Made by a program: the position numbers and the translations under genes. Below the pieces are notes generated by a model. The model was not told the origin of the DNA and did not search any database. It was given only the letters and a program-made list of their open reading frames with translations. A stretch of DNA of 60,295 nt from an uncultured Thiodictyon sp. (lineage in GTDB: Bacteria; Pseudomonadota; Gammaproteobacteria; Chromatiales; Chromatiaceae), in contig NZ_CAJAXH010000202.1 of NCBI RefSeq assembly GCF_903946935.1, forward strand, positions 1 to 60,295, written 5' to 3'. The number at the start of each line of letters is the position of its first letter. Position 1 is the stretch's first letter. This document shows, one piece after another, positions 38,704 to 48,309 of this stretch.

Positions 38704-40131
38704 TCAGCCGCGGCTCAGTCGATCCACCACCTGGCCGGCGGCGTCCTTGAGTTCGATCACCAGCGGCATCTCACCGAAGGCGTGGGAGGCGCACGACAGG
38801 CAGGGATCGTAGCAACGGATCACCGCCTCGACCCGGTTCAACATGCCTTCCTGTAGGTTGTTGCCGTCGACATAGGCATCGGCGACCTGGCGGATGGCCA
38901 TGTTCATGGCCAGATTGTTGTGGCCGGTGGCGATGATGAGGTTCACCCAATTGATCAGCCCGTCGTCGTCGATCTTGTAGTGGTGCATCAGCAGACCGCG
39001 CGGTGCCTCGGATACACCGATCCCCTCGTCGCGGTTGCTGCGGGCGCGGGCGCGGACCCGGGTGTCCATGATTTCGGGGTCCTTCAATAGCCGCTCCATC
39101 ATCTCGATGGCATAGATGATCTCCACCAGCCGCGCATAGTGATAGTGGAAGCTGCTGGCGATGGGGCCGGACTCCTGGAGCATGTGGAACTCGGCGAGCG
39201 CTACGTCGGCATAGGGGGTGCCGCAGCTATTGGCGTTGTTGAGCCGCGCCAGTGGGCCGACACGATAGACGCCTTGCGGGTAGCCCATCGGCTTGTAGTA
39301 GGGGAACTTCATATAGCTGAAGTCCTCCACCGCCTCGCCCACCAGCCGCCCGTAGTCCCAGGTGGGCACCATGTCCTCGATGATATGGCCGCGGGCGTCC
39401 TTGACGCGCAGGAAACCGTCGTAGTGCTCCAGGTTGCCTTCGGGTGAGACCAGGCTCAGGAACAGGGTGTCCTGGGTGCCAAAATGGCTCGCCTCGTCCT
39501 TGAATTTGGGTACTAGTGTCTTGAAGAAGGCATAGGTGCGCTTGGCGATCTCCAGCCCCTCGGGGAGCATCTTGAGCATCGCCTCGCGCTTCTCCGGGGT
39601 CAGGGCCTCGGCGACGCCGCCCGGCACCACCCAGGTCGGGTGGATCTTCTTGCCGCCCAGGGTCTCGATGATGGTCTGGCCGATCTGGCGCAGCCTGATC
39701 CCGTCGCGGGCGAGTGCCGGGTCCTGGCGCATGACTCCGAAGATGTTGCGGTTGGCCGGATCCGAGTCCCAACCCAACAGCAGGTCCGGGGAGGACAGGT
39801 GGAAGAAGGACAGCGCGTGCGACTGGGTGATCTGGGCCAGGTTGATGATGCGCCGCAGCTTTTCAGCCGTCGGCGGAATCGTGACCGAGAGCAGGTGGTC
39901 GCACGCCTTGTTGGAGGCCAGCACATGGCTCACCGGGCAGATGCCGCAGGTGCGGGCGGTCAGCGCCGGCATCTCGCGGTAGGGCCGGCCCTCGCAGAAC
40001 TTCTCGAAGCCGCGAAACTGGGTGAGATGGAAGCGGGCGTCCTGCACCTCGCCCTGGTCGCCGAGTTGCAGGGTGATACGGGCATGCCCCTCGATGCGGG
40101 TAACCGGTTCGATGGTGACGGTGCGGCTCAT
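38704..40131 (-). CDS. hoxH: NAD-reducing hydrogenase large subunit HoxH
   Basis: The [NiFe] catalytic subunit of the cytoplasmic, bidirectional Hox hydrogenase, which reversibly couples H2 oxidation to NAD+ reduction. At 475 aa it is full length. The N-terminal nickel-ligand motif is RTCGICPVSHVLASNKACD. The C-terminal motif is DPCLSCASH, followed by a 25-residue extension starting AFGEM, which HoxW cleaves after the His. The start is ATG 40131. It is preceded in the operon by a small gene (orf97) rather than directly by hoxY. All four cysteine ligands are present, so the enzyme should be functional. Confidence 0.96.
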   Translation of the reverse strand: MSRTVTIEPVTRIEGHARITLQLGDQGEVQDARFHLTQFRGFEKFCEGRPYREMPALTARTCGICPVSHVLASNKACDHLLSVTIPPTAEKLRRIINLAQITQSHALSFFHLSSPDLLLGWDSDPANRNIFGVMRQDPALARDGIRLRQIGQTIIETLGGKKIHPTWVVPGGVAEALTPEKREAMLKMLPEGLEIAKRTYAFFKTLVPKFKDEASHFGTQDTLFLSLVSPEGNLEHYDGFLRVKDARGHIIEDMVPTWDYGRLVGEAVEDFSYMKFPYYKPMGYPQGVYRVGPLARLNNANSCGTPYADVALAEFHMLQESGPIASSFHYHYARLVEIIYAIEMMERLLKDPEIMDTRVRARARSNRDEGIGVSEAPRGLLMHHYKIDDDGLINWVNLIIATGHNNLAMNMAIRQVADAYVDGNNLQEGMLNRVEAVIRCYDPCLSCASHAFGEMPLVIELKDAAGQVVDRLSRG

Positions 40132-40202
40132 GGGTGCAGTCCCCTTATAAATAGGTCAGTGGAACGGCCCGGCCAATGCGGCGCGGGGCGCGTTCGAGCG
40201 GA

Positions 40203-40496
40203 TCAGGTCGGCGTGTCGCCGGACTCGTTGGCCAGTGCTCGCTCGGTGATGTCATGGTAGAGCGAGATCAATTGGGTGGCGATTTGGTTAAATTCAGGGT
40301 GGCGGTCCCACAGCGGCTGGAGTTCCCGGGCGTTGGTGAAGACCTCATGGAGAAAGTCGATGTCGAAGCTATCCAGTGCGCCGCCCGCGTCCACCTTCGC
40401 CTTGAGGTCGAGTAGGCGGGGGAGGCGCTGGGTGCGCATACGCTCCAGCAAGGCGACGATGACACCCATGTCGGTTTGGGCGGTTTGGTCGGTCAT
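40203..40496 (-). CDS. Small helical protein of the hox operon, unknown function
   Basis: A 97-aa protein encoded between hoxY and hoxH on the same strand, 51 bases after hoxY and 71 before hoxH. It is predicted mostly alpha-helical and acidic, with patterns such as MGVIVALLERMRTQRLPRLL, DSFDIDFLHEVF and IATQLISLYHDI. It has no Cys, so it does not bind a cluster, and no signal or TM segment. I do not recognise the family. Its place inside the operon suggests an accessory or assembly role for the hydrogenase module, but nothing in the sequence proves it. Confidence 0.6.
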   Translation of the reverse strand: MTDQTAQTDMGVIVALLERMRTQRLPRLLDLKAKVDAGGALDSFDIDFLHEVFTNARELQPLWDRHPEFNQIATQLISLYHDITERALANESGDTPT

Positions 40497-40547
40497 TGGG
40501 CGATTCCCGGGGCTAGGTGATTGGACGGATAGGCGGCCGCGTGGCGA

Positions 40548-41087
40548 TCAGGCCCCGAAACGGGTCACCAGGTTTGGGTCCGGTGTGCGCCCCTCGATCA
40601 ATTCGTTCAGCACATAGAAGATGGCGTCGGCGTGGGGCGGGCAGCCCGGGACATAGACGTCCACCTCCACGCACCCATGAATGGGGCGTACCTGGCGGAA
40701 CAGGGTGGGCAGGCCCACCGTCGGGATCTGGGGCTGGAGGTCGACGGTCTCCCGGAAGGCCCGGTCCAGGACGGCCTCGAGCTTGAACGGGTTACGCATG
40801 GCCGGGACATTGCCGGTGACTGCGCAGTCACCCAGGCTGATCAGGAGCTTGCAGTGTTTGCGGAATTCCTGGGCGTGATGCAGGTCGGCGTCGTTGCTGA
40901 TGGAGCCTTCCAGGATGCCCACGTCGACCTGCTCGGGCAACACCTTGGTGTCGACTAGCGGGCTGTAGACGATATCCAGCTTCTGGGCCAGGTCGACGAG
41001 CCGCTCGTCCATGTCCAGGAATGACATGTGGCAGCCGGAGCAGCCGTCCAGCCAGGCGGTGGCGACCGTGATCTTTTTTTCGCTCAT
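40548..41087 (-). CDS. hoxY: NAD-reducing hydrogenase small subunit HoxY
   Basis: Electron-transfer partner of HoxH, carrying the proximal [4Fe-4S] cluster. The 179-aa protein shows the ligands in [30 protein letters not shown] and [20 protein letters not shown]. It is the short form of small subunit typical of group 3d hydrogenases. The start ATG overlaps the hoxU stop by four bases (ATGA), so translation is coupled. The gene order U-Y is the standard one. Confidence 0.95.
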   Translation of the reverse strand: MSEKKITVATAWLDGCSGCHMSFLDMDERLVDLAQKLDIVYSPLVDTKVLPEQVDVGILEGSISNDADLHHAQEFRKHCKLLISLGDCAVTGNVPAMRNPFKLEAVLDRAFRETVDLQPQIPTVGLPTLFRQVRPIHGCVEVDVYVPGCPPHADAIFYVLNELIEGRTPDPNLVTRFGA

Positions 41088-41815
41088 TGGGCGTGCCTCC
41101 GGCGGGCGAGAATGGGCAGGAAGTGTTGGTCTTTGACCATCTCACCGGCTGAGGTGCCCTGTTTGACCAGGGCGCCGGTGGGGCAGACCTGCACGCACTT
41201 GCCGCAGCCGGTACAGGTGTCGCTCTCGCCCCAGGGGCGGGCCAGGTCGGTGATGACCTGGCAGTCGCTGCCGCGACCCATGACGTCCCAGGTATGGGCG
41301 CCCTCGATCTCGTCACAGACCCGCACGCACCGGGTGCAGAGGATGCAGCGGTTGTGGTCGAGACGGAACATCTCGTGTGAACTGTCGACCTGATTGCGCA
41401 CCTGGCGGTAGGGGACGCTCACATGGTCCACCCCGCACTTCTGCGCCATGAACTGCAATTCACAATGCCCGTTGGAGACGCACACCGAGCAGACGTGACT
41501 GCGCTCGGCAAAGAGCAACTCCACAATGGTGCGGCGATAGCGGCGTAGGCGCTCGGTATCGGTCGCGACCTGCATCCCTTCGGTCACCATGGTGGAGCAG
41601 GCGGCGTACAGGCGGGTCTGACCGGCCATCTCCACCAGGCACAGGCGGCAGCCGGCCCAGACGCTCAGACCGTCCATATAGCACAGGCTCGGGATCGGGA
41701 TCTTGTTCTCCCGGCAGACCTCGATGATGGTCTCATCCGCGCGGGCGGAGTAGTCCTTCCCGTCGATGTTCAGCGTAACGACGCGGACACTGGGTGCTGT
41801 TGCGGGTGGGGGCAT
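41084..41815 (-). CDS. hoxU: Diaphorase Fe-S subunit HoxU
   Basis: Links the diaphorase (HoxF) to the hydrogenase heterodimer through several Fe-S clusters, like the N-terminus of NuoG. In 243 aa: a [2Fe-2S] ferredoxin fold ([19 protein letters not shown] then AACSTMV), a Cys3-His [4Fe-4S] site ([14 protein letters not shown]) and two further [4Fe-4S] motifs ([13 protein letters not shown] and [16 protein letters not shown]). All ligands are intact. Its start lies 29 bases after the nucleotidyltransferase gene that sits between it and hoxF. Confidence 0.95.
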   Translation of the reverse strand: MPPPATAPSVRVVTLNIDGKDYSARADETIIEVCRENKIPIPSLCYMDGLSVWAGCRLCLVEMAGQTRLYAACSTMVTEGMQVATDTERLRRYRRTIVELLFAERSHVCSVCVSNGHCELQFMAQKCGVDHVSVPYRQVRNQVDSSHEMFRLDHNRCILCTRCVRVCDEIEGAHTWDVMGRGSDCQVITDLARPWGESDTCTGCGKCVQVCPTGALVKQGTSAGEMVKDQHFLPILARRRHAQ

Positions 41816-41844
41816 GGGGGCTCCGTTTTCGTCGGGTGTCTTGG

Positions 41845-42327
41845 TCAGGTTCCAGGCGGCAAGTCGACATGGGTGCCGGTCCGAGCCTGGGGTTCCAAAA
41901 TCTGAACGTCGAGCAGATCCTTCGGGCGGGCGCTGGCGCGTTTGTTCGCAATCAGCGCGGCGCGCGAGAGGACCGGAATCTCGAGATCGTCGATCATAAC
42001 TGTAATGTGGTCAATGGCCGCGTCATCAAAACACATGCCGTCTATACTGGTCAGGATGTCGATGCGGCGCGGTATCACGCCGATCTGAAATATCAGGCCG
42101 GGATTAGCAAATTCGCGCGGCTCCGTTCCCTCAAGCGGGGCGCCGAAGCGTGCCAGGGCACGAAATACGCGCTGCGCATTCTCCTCATTGGGCCGCACCC
42201 AGAGGTCGATGTCACCGGTCGCCCGCGGAACCCCGTGAGCGGCCATGGCGTAGGCCCCCACCAGCAGGAACTGCACCCGTTCTTCGAGCAAACACTGCAA
42301 TATCTCTCTGTAGTCCCTGTTCAGCAT
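41845..42327 (-). CDS. Nucleotidyltransferase-fold protein inside the hox operon
   Basis: A 160-aa small nucleotidyltransferase-like protein. [20 protein letters not shown] and DIDLWVRP give the G-A-Y-A-M-A-x-H-G and D-x-D motifs of the AbiEii/DUF6036-type fold. Similar proteins act as antitoxin or toxin partners or as stand-alone transferases. The ATG at 42327 has an excellent GGGAGGG site, so the longer start at 42354 is less likely. It lies between hoxF and hoxU on the same strand and has no known role in hydrogenase biology. It is probably part of an inserted accessory cassette with the DUF29 gene and the overlapping small ORF. Confidence 0.75.
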   Translation of the reverse strand: MLNRDYREILQCLLEERVQFLLVGAYAMAAHGVPRATGDIDLWVRPNEENAQRVFRALARFGAPLEGTEPREFANPGLIFQIGVIPRRIDILTSIDGMCFDDAAIDHITVMIDDLEIPVLSRAALIANKRASARPKDLLDVQILEPQARTGTHVDLPPGT

Positions 42328-42463
42328 CGAACCCTCCCATAAAGGCCCAGGCATCGCATGTCATCGGCCATACAGCGTCCAGACCCGCCGCCGGGGCGAG
42401 TGGGATCAGTCCTTCGTCGTCGGGGTCATGCAGGCCGCGCTTGGTGATGATAGTGCGATTCAT
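42212..42463 (-). CDS. Small ORF overlapping the nucleotidyltransferase start
   Basis: ATG 42463 opens an 83-aa frame: MNRTIITKRGLHDPDDEGLI, then VWPMTCDAWAFMG and [13 protein letters not shown]. The first 60 residues look like a real small protein (acidic, with a conserved-looking Trp-x6-DAW motif) of the kind found next to nucleotidyltransferase genes. The last 38 codons overlap the next gene in another frame and turn low-complexity, so the true end is unclear. No function can be given. Confidence 0.4.
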   Translation of the reverse strand: MNRTIITKRGLHDPDDEGLIPLAPAAGLDAVWPMTCDAWAFMGGFDAEQGLQRDIAVFARRTGAVPAGGGLRHGRSRGSAGDR

Positions 42464-42499
42464 GTGTTGTCCCATAATATGAGTGACCTGATTCCCATT

Positions 42500-42934
42500 T
42501 CAGTCTACCCAATAATCCGCGTCGAGCAAATGATCCACAGTAAACGGGCACTGGATCGGGAAGGTTTCCAGTGGCAATCCAGTCTCCAGGCTGGCGCGGC
42601 TGCGCGCCGCCGGGTAACGCCGCGCGACGACCTCGGGTACTTTGCTCGTCAGGCTTGGGCTGTCTTCCAGTAATTCTGCGATCTCGTCGCGGGCATTGTC
42701 GATGGACAGCCGCCAACTGACGCCGCGCAGGCCCGGCTGATAGCGCCATTTAAGCAGATGGACGATCAGAATCTTGAGGTGTCCGGCCAGGGCATGCTTC
42801 TGCTGTTTGCCCATGTCGTCCAGTTCCTCGGCAATCTGATCCACATCCACCTCCGCCCAGCGCCCCGCACGCAAACAGGCCGCGCTGGCGGTCGCCCACG
42901 CGTAGAAATCACGATCGTGTTGCAGGTTTGACAT
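42500..42934 (-). CDS. DUF29 family protein
   Basis: A 144-aa protein of the DUF29 family, common in cyanobacteria and purple bacteria: DRDFYAWATASAACLRAGRW, then VDVDQIAEELDDMGKQQKHA, HLKILIVHLLKWRYQP and the C-terminal CPFTVDHLLDADYW. The family has no known activity; members often lie near toxin-antitoxin genes. ATG 42934 or the ATG three codons earlier may be the start. It lies 81 bases downstream of hoxF, so it should be transcribed with the hydrogenase genes. Confidence 0.85.
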   Translation of the reverse strand: MSNLQHDRDFYAWATASAACLRAGRWAEVDVDQIAEELDDMGKQQKHALAGHLKILIVHLLKWRYQPGLRGVSWRLSIDNARDEIAELLEDSPSLTSKVPEVVARRYPAARSRASLETGLPLETFPIQCPFTVDHLLDADYWVD

Positions 42935-43023
42935 CGTTATCACCGCAAGGTCCTATGCTGCCCAACCCAAGGTGCGCGGCCCTGGGCTGGTCGATCGGCC
43001 AACCCATGTCCCGACAAGGGTCA

Positions 43024-44637
43024 TCAGCCCGCCTTCAGTTTCTCCTCATACTCATTGCGGAAAAACCGCAGCGTACTCAAGACCGGATTCGGTGCCGTCT
43101 GACCCAGCCCGCACAGGCTGGTGGCCTGCACCACCTCACACAGTTCCTCCAGGAGTGCCAGGTCCTTGTGGGTGCCCTGGCCCTTGGCGATGAGGTCCAA
43201 GAGACCGTGCATCTGCTGGGTGCCGGCCCGACAGGGGACGCACTTGCCGCAGGACTCGGTCATGCAGAACTCCATGAAATAGCGCGCCACGTCGACCATA
43301 TCCGAGGTCTCGTCCATGACGATCATGCCGCCGGAGCCCATGATGGTGCCGAGCGTCTTCAAGCTATCGTAGTCCACCGGGATGTCCAGGTGCTCCGCCG
43401 GGATACAGCCGCCGGAGGGACCGCCGGTCTGGACCGCCTTGAAGGCCTTGCCGTTGGGGATGCCGCCGCCGATCTCCTCGATGATCTCGCGCAACGTGAT
43501 TCCCATCGGCACCTCGATCAGCCCGATGTTGGAGATGGCGCCGGCGAGCGCGAAGACCTTGGTGCCCTTGGAGCGCTCGGTGCCGATCCCCGCGTACCAC
43601 TCGCCGCCCTCGCGGATGATGGGGGTGATGTTGGCGAAGGTCTCCACGTTGTTGATGAGCGTGGGGCAGCCCCACAGCCCCGACTCGGCTGGGAAGGGCG
43701 GGCGCGGCCGGGGTTGGCCGCGATTGCCCTCGATCGAGGCCATCAGCGCGGTTTCCTCACCGCAGACGAAGGCCCCGGCACCGAGCCGGATCTCCACGTC
43801 GAAATTGAACTGGGTCTCGCAGATGTGATTGCCCAGGAAGCCCGCGCGCTTGGCCTTGCGGATGGCGGTGGTGACGCGGTCCACCGCGAGCGGATATTCG
43901 GCGCGCAGATACACATACCCCTTGTTCGCACCGATGGCATAGGCGGCGATGGCCATGCCCTCGAGCACCCGATGGGGATCGGACTCCAGGATGGCCCGGT
44001 CCATGAAGGCGCCCGGGTCGCCCTCGTCGGCGTTGCAGACGACATATTTCTGCCCGGCCGGCATCTTGGCGATGGTCGACCATTTGAGCCCGGTCGGATA
44101 GCCGCCGCCGCCGCGCCCGCGCAGACCGCTGGCGGTGACCTCGGCCACCACCGCGCCCGGGGTCATCTCGGTCAGGGCCTGGACCATCGAGCGGTAGCCG
44201 CCGACGGCCACATAGCCGGTGAAGCTCTCCGGGTCGATGATGCCGGTGTGCTCGCGTACGATGCGTTGCTGGCGGGTGAAGAAGGGCGCATCGGTTGGGA
44301 AACGGATCCGCGCGACCGGCTCGCCGCCTACGCTCGCCACCAGGTCCGCGGCGTCGTCCGGCGTCACCTCGCGATAGAGAATCTCCTCGCTCGGCGGTGC
44401 GTCCGTTTGGGCGACGGCCACCATGGGTCCGGCAGAGCACAGTCCCATGCAGCCGACGGACTTGACCCGGCAGGTGCCGGGGCCGTGCGCCTTGTGGGCC
44501 TCGGCCAGTGCCTCCAGCACGGGCGGGGCGCCGGAGGACTGACAACTCGTGGCCATGCAGACGCGGATCTCGGTGTCGATGCCGGCAAACTTGTCGCGAT
44601 GTTTCTGGGCCAACTCGTCGATGTCATCGATATTCAC
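43024..44637 (-). CDS. hoxF: NADH-binding diaphorase subunit HoxF
   Basis: The flavoprotein that reacts with NAD(H) in the Hox complex, homologous to NuoF. Within 537 aa: an N-terminal thioredoxin-like [2Fe-2S] domain ([11 protein letters not shown], then [16 protein letters not shown]), the FMN/NADH site ([31 protein letters not shown]), the SLBB-like region and the C-terminal [4Fe-4S] motif ([15 protein letters not shown], then [12 protein letters not shown]). Its start overlaps the hoxE stop by four bases. Downstream the usual partner hoxU is delayed by three non-hox genes. Confidence 0.96.
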   Translation of the reverse strand: MNIDDIDELAQKHRDKFAGIDTEIRVCMATSCQSSGAPPVLEALAEAHKAHGPGTCRVKSVGCMGLCSAGPMVAVAQTDAPPSEEILYREVTPDDAADLVASVGGEPVARIRFPTDAPFFTRQQRIVREHTGIIDPESFTGYVAVGGYRSMVQALTEMTPGAVVAEVTASGLRGRGGGGYPTGLKWSTIAKMPAGQKYVVCNADEGDPGAFMDRAILESDPHRVLEGMAIAAYAIGANKGYVYLRAEYPLAVDRVTTAIRKAKRAGFLGNHICETQFNFDVEIRLGAGAFVCGEETALMASIEGNRGQPRPRPPFPAESGLWGCPTLINNVETFANITPIIREGGEWYAGIGTERSKGTKVFALAGAISNIGLIEVPMGITLREIIEEIGGGIPNGKAFKAVQTGGPSGGCIPAEHLDIPVDYDSLKTLGTIMGSGGMIVMDETSDMVDVARYFMEFCMTESCGKCVPCRAGTQQMHGLLDLIAKGQGTHKDLALLEELCEVVQATSLCGLGQTAPNPVLSTLRFFRNEYEEKLKAG

Positions 44638-45134
44638 TTGGCGGTCTCCAACTCGAGGCGTTCCATCAATTTTTCCGGGGTCAGCTTGCCCATGAGTTGG
44701 CCGTCCACGACCGCGGCCGAGGCCAGACCGCAGGCGCCGACACAGCGGGCGGTGAGGACCGAGAGCTCATCATCCTCCGTGGTCTCGCCCGGCTTGACGC
44801 CGTAGCGCTCCTCGATCGCGCCCAAGAGTGCGCCGGCGCCTTTGATGTAACAGGCGGTGCCGGTGCAGACCACGCAGGCGTGGCGGCCCTTGGGTTTGAG
44901 CTGGAACAGGTGATAAAAGGTGGCGACCCCATAGACCTTCGATAGGGGCAGGTCGAGGGAGCCTGCGACAAACCGCATGGCGGTCTCGTCCAGAAACCCG
45001 AAGGACTCCTGCACGCTGTGCAGGGCCTCGATCAGCGAGTGGTCGGCGTAGCCGGTGCGGCGCATGGTCGCGTTGACAAGCTTCCAGCGCTTGTCGTCGC
45101 TGGGCAGGGCGGGCCGGGTTTGCAGCAGGGTCAT
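44634..45134 (-). CDS. hoxE: Diaphorase accessory subunit HoxE
   Basis: The NuoE-like subunit that makes Hox pentameric, as in cyanobacteria and purple sulfur bacteria. The 166-aa protein binds a [2Fe-2S] cluster through [13 protein letters not shown] and [15 protein letters not shown] 45134 is preceded by GAGGAGGGGAC, an excellent ribosome site; the frame is open for hundreds of codons upstream, but that part is antisense to the next gene and is not HoxE-like. It is the first gene of the operon; the promoter should lie in 45135-45410, where I see no certain box. Confidence 0.94.
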   Translation of the reverse strand: MTLLQTRPALPSDDKRWKLVNATMRRTGYADHSLIEALHSVQESFGFLDETAMRFVAGSLDLPLSKVYGVATFYHLFQLKPKGRHACVVCTGTACYIKGAGALLGAIEERYGVKPGETTEDDELSVLTARCVGACGLASAAVVDGQLMGKLTPEKLMERLELETAK

Positions 45135-45410
45135 GTCCCCTCCTCGTCGAGGGTCGTCAAAATGGATGGGTTGAGTCGGGCGATGGAGCGACTCTGCGCG
45201 CGGCGCCGGGGACTTGCCTGGCCGGCCATGCACGGGATTCGCCCGGCCGCGCAGAGGGTAGCGCGGTAATGTGACGGGGTCCATCATTGTTTTTTTTATC
45301 AGCGTTACCCGTTTGTATTTCTTGGCGAGCTTGACGCCTTGGCGTGACCGATTTCCGGGTTTAGGTTCACGGCACGCGGCAGGCGTGGAAAGCCACCCGC
45401 ACCGCACCCA
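45135..45410. other. Divergent intergenic region upstream of hoxE
   Basis: This region should carry the hox operon promoter and that of the divergent DUF255 gene. I see an 8-base T run near 45287-45297 and the half repeat at 45314-45347, but no convincing -35/-10, sigma-54 or operator sequence. Confidence 0.35.
45314..45347. repeat. ~130-bp element with inverted ends, right half only (copy C)
   Basis: TTGTATTTCTTGGCGAGCTT followed by the arm ending GACGCCTTGGCGTGA matches the right end of copies A and D. No left arm is found in the preceding 130 bases, so this copy is truncated or is a solo arm. Confidence 0.75.
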
Positions 45411-45446
45411 TTGTCGCAGGACCCTCACCAGCCGCGAACTGCGCCC

Positions 45447-47501
45447 ATGACCAACCCCCAAGCACCGGGCCCTACCAACCGGCTCGCTGAGACCTTGAGC
45501 CCCTATCTTCAACAACATGCCGCCAATCCGGTCGATTGGTGGCCCTGGTGCCCCGAGGCCCTGGCCCTGGCGCGCGCGCAGGATCGGCCCATCCTGCTCT
45601 CCATCGGTTACTCCGCCTGTCATTGGTGCCATGTGATGGCCCACGAGTCCTTCGAGGACCCGGCCACGGCGGGCTTGATGAATCGGCTGTTCGTGAACAT
45701 CAAGGTGGACCGGGAGGAGCGGCCCGATTTGGACCGGGTCTACCAGGGGGCCCATCAACTCATCACGGGGCGCCCCGGCGGCTGGCCGTTGACGGTCTTT
45801 CTGACGCCGGATGCGCTCTGTCCCTTCTTTGCCGGGACCTACTTCCCGCGGGCGCCGCGCCACGGTCTGCCCGGGTTCAGCCAACTCCTGTTGGGGGTCG
45901 ATCAGGCCTATCGCGAACAGCGCGAGGCGATCCGCGCCCACGGGGTGGAGCTGATGGCGACCTTGGGTCAACTGGCACCCATGGGGTCGGCGCAGGCCCC
46001 GGAAGCGGCGGTGCTGGACGCCGCCCAGGCGCTGCTGGCCGAGCACTTCGATGGCGAGCAAGGCGGGTTCGGCGGAGCGCCGAGGTTTCCCCATGCCACC
46101 AATCTTGAGTTCCTGCTGCGCCGCTGGGCCGGCGCCGCGGCGGCCGGACGGTCGGACGATCAAGCCCTGCGGATGGCGACCTTTACCCTCGCACAGATGA
46201 TCCGCGGCGGGATCAACGACCAGCTCGGCGGGGGATTCTGCCGCTATGCGGTCGATGATCTGTGGATGATCCCGCACTTTGAAAAGATGCTCTACGACAA
46301 CGGCCCGCTGCTCGCACTGTGCTGCGACGCCTGGGCGGCCACCGGCGAGCCACTGTTCAGTGAGGCGGCCGTCGCCACCGCCGATTGGCTGGTACGCGAG
46401 ATGCAGTCGCCGGCGGGCGGCTACTACGCGAGCCTGGACGCCGACAGCGAGGGTCACGAGGGCCGTTTCTATGTCTGGGACCGGCAGCATGTGCGCGCAC
46501 TGTTGACGCCCAAGGAGTACGGCCCCTTTGCGGCAGTCTATGGACTCGACCGGCCGGCCAATTTCGAGGGCCAGTGGCACCTGCACGGTTTCCGCACCCC
46601 GGCGGCGGTGGCCGAGCACCAGGGGCTGCCGCTGGCAGAGGTTCAGGCCCTGCTCGCCACCGCCCGCGTCACCTTGTGTGCGGAGCGCGAGGGCCGGGTG
46701 CGCCCGGGCCTGGACGACAAGGTACTGACCGCCTGGAACGCGCTCGCCATCAAGGGCATGGCCCGCGCCGCCCGGGTCCTGGGGCGCCCGGATTATCTGG
46801 AGTCGGCGCAGGCCGCGCTGGACTTCATCCGCCATACCCTGTGGCGGGACGGGCGACTGCTCGCCACCGCCAAGGACGGCCAAGCCCATCTGAACGCCTA
46901 CCTGGACGACTATGCCAACCTCCTGGATGCCCTGCTGGAACTGCTCCAGACCCGGTGGTCGGCGGCCGATCTGCGCTGGGCGGTGGAGTTGGCGGAGGTC
47001 TTGCTCGACCAGTTCCACGACCCGGTGGCGGGCGGCTTCTGGTTCACCGGCCGCGACCACGAACCACTGATCCAGCGGCCGAAGCCGTTGGGTGACGAGT
47101 CCATGCCCTCTGGCAACGGTATCGCCGCCTGGGCGTTGCAGCGCCTGGGGCACCTGCTGGGCGAGCCCCGCTACCTGGACGCGGCGGCCGGGACCCTCAA
47201 GCTCGCGGCCGAGTCCATCCGCCGTCTCCCCTCGGCCCACGGGACCCTGTTGTTTGCCCTGGACGAATACCTGGACCCGCCCGAGACACTCATCATCCGT
47301 GCCCCGGCTGACCTCCTGGACGGCTGGCAGGCCGCCGCGCAACAGGGCTACCAGCCGCGCCGGTTGGTCCTGGCCATCCCCGATACTGCAACCGACCTGC
47401 CGGGCGCGCTGGCGGGCATGCATCCGGGCACCGGTCCCCGCGCCTATCGTTGCCGCGGGACCCACTGCGAGCCGCCGGTCGAGGAACTCGCGCAGTTGTG
47501 A
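45447..47501 (+). CDS. DUF255 thioredoxin-fold protein (YyaL/SSP411 family)
   Basis: A 684-aa cytosolic protein. The N-terminal thioredoxin-like domain (about 5-160) has [20 protein letters not shown], the redox-type motif CHWCHVM and [11 protein letters not shown]. The rest is an (alpha/alpha)6 barrel similar to N-acylglucosamine 2-epimerase-like folds (e.g. [30 protein letters not shown]). The family is widespread, but its reaction is not settled. I prefer ATG 45447, which gives the usual N-terminus; a TTG at 45411 is also in frame. It is divergent from the hox operon. Confidence 0.85.
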   Translation: MTNPQAPGPTNRLAETLSPYLQQHAANPVDWWPWCPEALALARAQDRPILLSIGYSACHWCHVMAHESFEDPATAGLMNRLFVNIKVDREERPDLDRVYQGAHQLITGRPGGWPLTVFLTPDALCPFFAGTYFPRAPRHGLPGFSQLLLGVDQAYREQREAIRAHGVELMATLGQLAPMGSAQAPEAAVLDAAQALLAEHFDGEQGGFGGAPRFPHATNLEFLLRRWAGAAAAGRSDDQALRMATFTLAQMIRGGINDQLGGGFCRYAVDDLWMIPHFEKMLYDNGPLLALCCDAWAATGEPLFSEAAVATADWLVREMQSPAGGYYASLDADSEGHEGRFYVWDRQHVRALLTPKEYGPFAAVYGLDRPANFEGQWHLHGFRTPAAVAEHQGLPLAEVQALLATARVTLCAEREGRVRPGLDDKVLTAWNALAIKGMARAARVLGRPDYLESAQAALDFIRHTLWRDGRLLATAKDGQAHLNAYLDDYANLLDALLELLQTRWSAADLRWAVELAEVLLDQFHDPVAGGFWFTGRDHEPLIQRPKPLGDESMPSGNGIAAWALQRLGHLLGEPRYLDAAAGTLKLAAESIRRLPSAHGTLLFALDEYLDPPETLIIRAPADLLDGWQAAAQQGYQPRRLVLAIPDTATDLPGALAGMHPGTGPRAYRCRGTHCEPPVEELAQL

Positions 47502-47519
47502 ACCTGGAAAGAGCGGTTG

Positions 47520-47650
47520 TCACGCTAAGACGCCAAGCTCGCCAAGGTGTTTCAGTGCGTTATCGGCGCTGGCCGATTCAACCGGTGGGTGATCCGGTGA
47601 CTTCGCCCGCCCAATTGTATCTCTTGGCGAGCTTGGCGCCTTGGCGTGAG
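47520..47650. repeat. ~130-bp element with inverted ends, copy D
   Basis: The left arm TCACGCTAAGACGCCAAGCT and the right arm ending GGCGCCTTGGCGTGAG are inverse. The spacer starts TGTTTCAGTG and ends TTGTATCTC, like copy A. It lies between two plus-strand genes. Confidence 0.85.
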
Positions 47651-47667
47651 CAATTGCGGGCTTTAGG

Positions 47668-48117
47668 GTGAAGCCCCGTCCGGCACTGGGTCAGATCGCG
47701 CGTACCGGCTGCCTGGTGGGCGCGCTCGTCATTGGCGCGGTCCTGCCGGCGGCACCCCGGGCCGACGGGCAGCCGGCCGCCCAGGGCTGGCTGCAACTGG
47801 AGCGGGATCGGCGCGACGCGCGTCGTCAGGCCGAACCCATGACACCCCAGGAGTCGCAGCGGCTGCAAATCCGCGAGTGGCAGGAGTCGATGCAGTTGCG
47901 CCAAACCTTGCAGGGTCAGCGGCGCGACCTCGATCTGCTGGAGCAGTCGCGCCGCCAGGACTCCCAATGGTCGTCGCCACTGTCTCCGGTGCCGCCGCCG
48001 ATGGGTCCGGATGCCCGGACCTTCGGGCAGGAGATGCTCAACGGTCAGGCCTTGGATTCACTGCGACTGCGTCAAGACATGCAGCGCCTCATCGAGGGCA
48101 CGCCGCCGGGGCGGTAG
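47668..48117 (+). CDS. Hypothetical secreted protein, Gln/Arg-rich
   Basis: A 149-aa protein starting at GTG. A signal peptide is likely (basic start, hydrophobic GCLVGALVIGAVLPAA, cleavage near ADG). The mature part is helical, rich in Gln, Arg and Leu, with repeated patterns such as WLQLERDRRDARRQAE and MQLRQTLQGQRRDLDLLEQS, suggesting a coiled coil. No known domain is recognised. It lies 18 bases after repeat copy D and may be transcribed with the DUF255 gene. Function unknown. Confidence 0.55.
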   Translation: MKPRPALGQIARTGCLVGALVIGAVLPAAPRADGQPAAQGWLQLERDRRDARRQAEPMTPQESQRLQIREWQESMQLRQTLQGQRRDLDLLEQSRRQDSQWSSPLSPVPPPMGPDARTFGQEMLNGQALDSLRLRQDMQRLIEGTPPGR

Positions 48118-48309
48118 GTCTTTCAGGCCCCCTCCGGCTGAAGCCTCGACCTGCAAAGTCCGGGTCCATGTGGCCGAGGGCGTGCCTGAATTGGCACCGC
48201 AGGCGCTGCCCTCTCTCGACTTACAGGTCCGGCGTGAGGCGTCTCGGGGCTTCGATGTCGGTGACGATCTCCACTACTTCCAGATTCCAGACGGTGGCGA
48301 CAGTCCCCG
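48118..48309. other. Intergenic region with possible gene tails
   Basis: On the minus strand a frame reading [18 protein letters not shown] ends with a stop near 48208 and could be the tail of an eroded gene. I do not recognise it. No intact gene is seen. Confidence 0.3.

Noticed and set aside
42928-44805. 625-codon plus-strand ORF over hoxF
   Set aside because: Antisense shadow of hoxF, compositionally biased, no domain.
45135-47465. Very long minus-strand N-terminal extension of the HoxE frame
   Set aside because: It is antisense to the DUF255 gene, low-complexity and unlike HoxE; an ideal ribosome site fixes the start at 45134.
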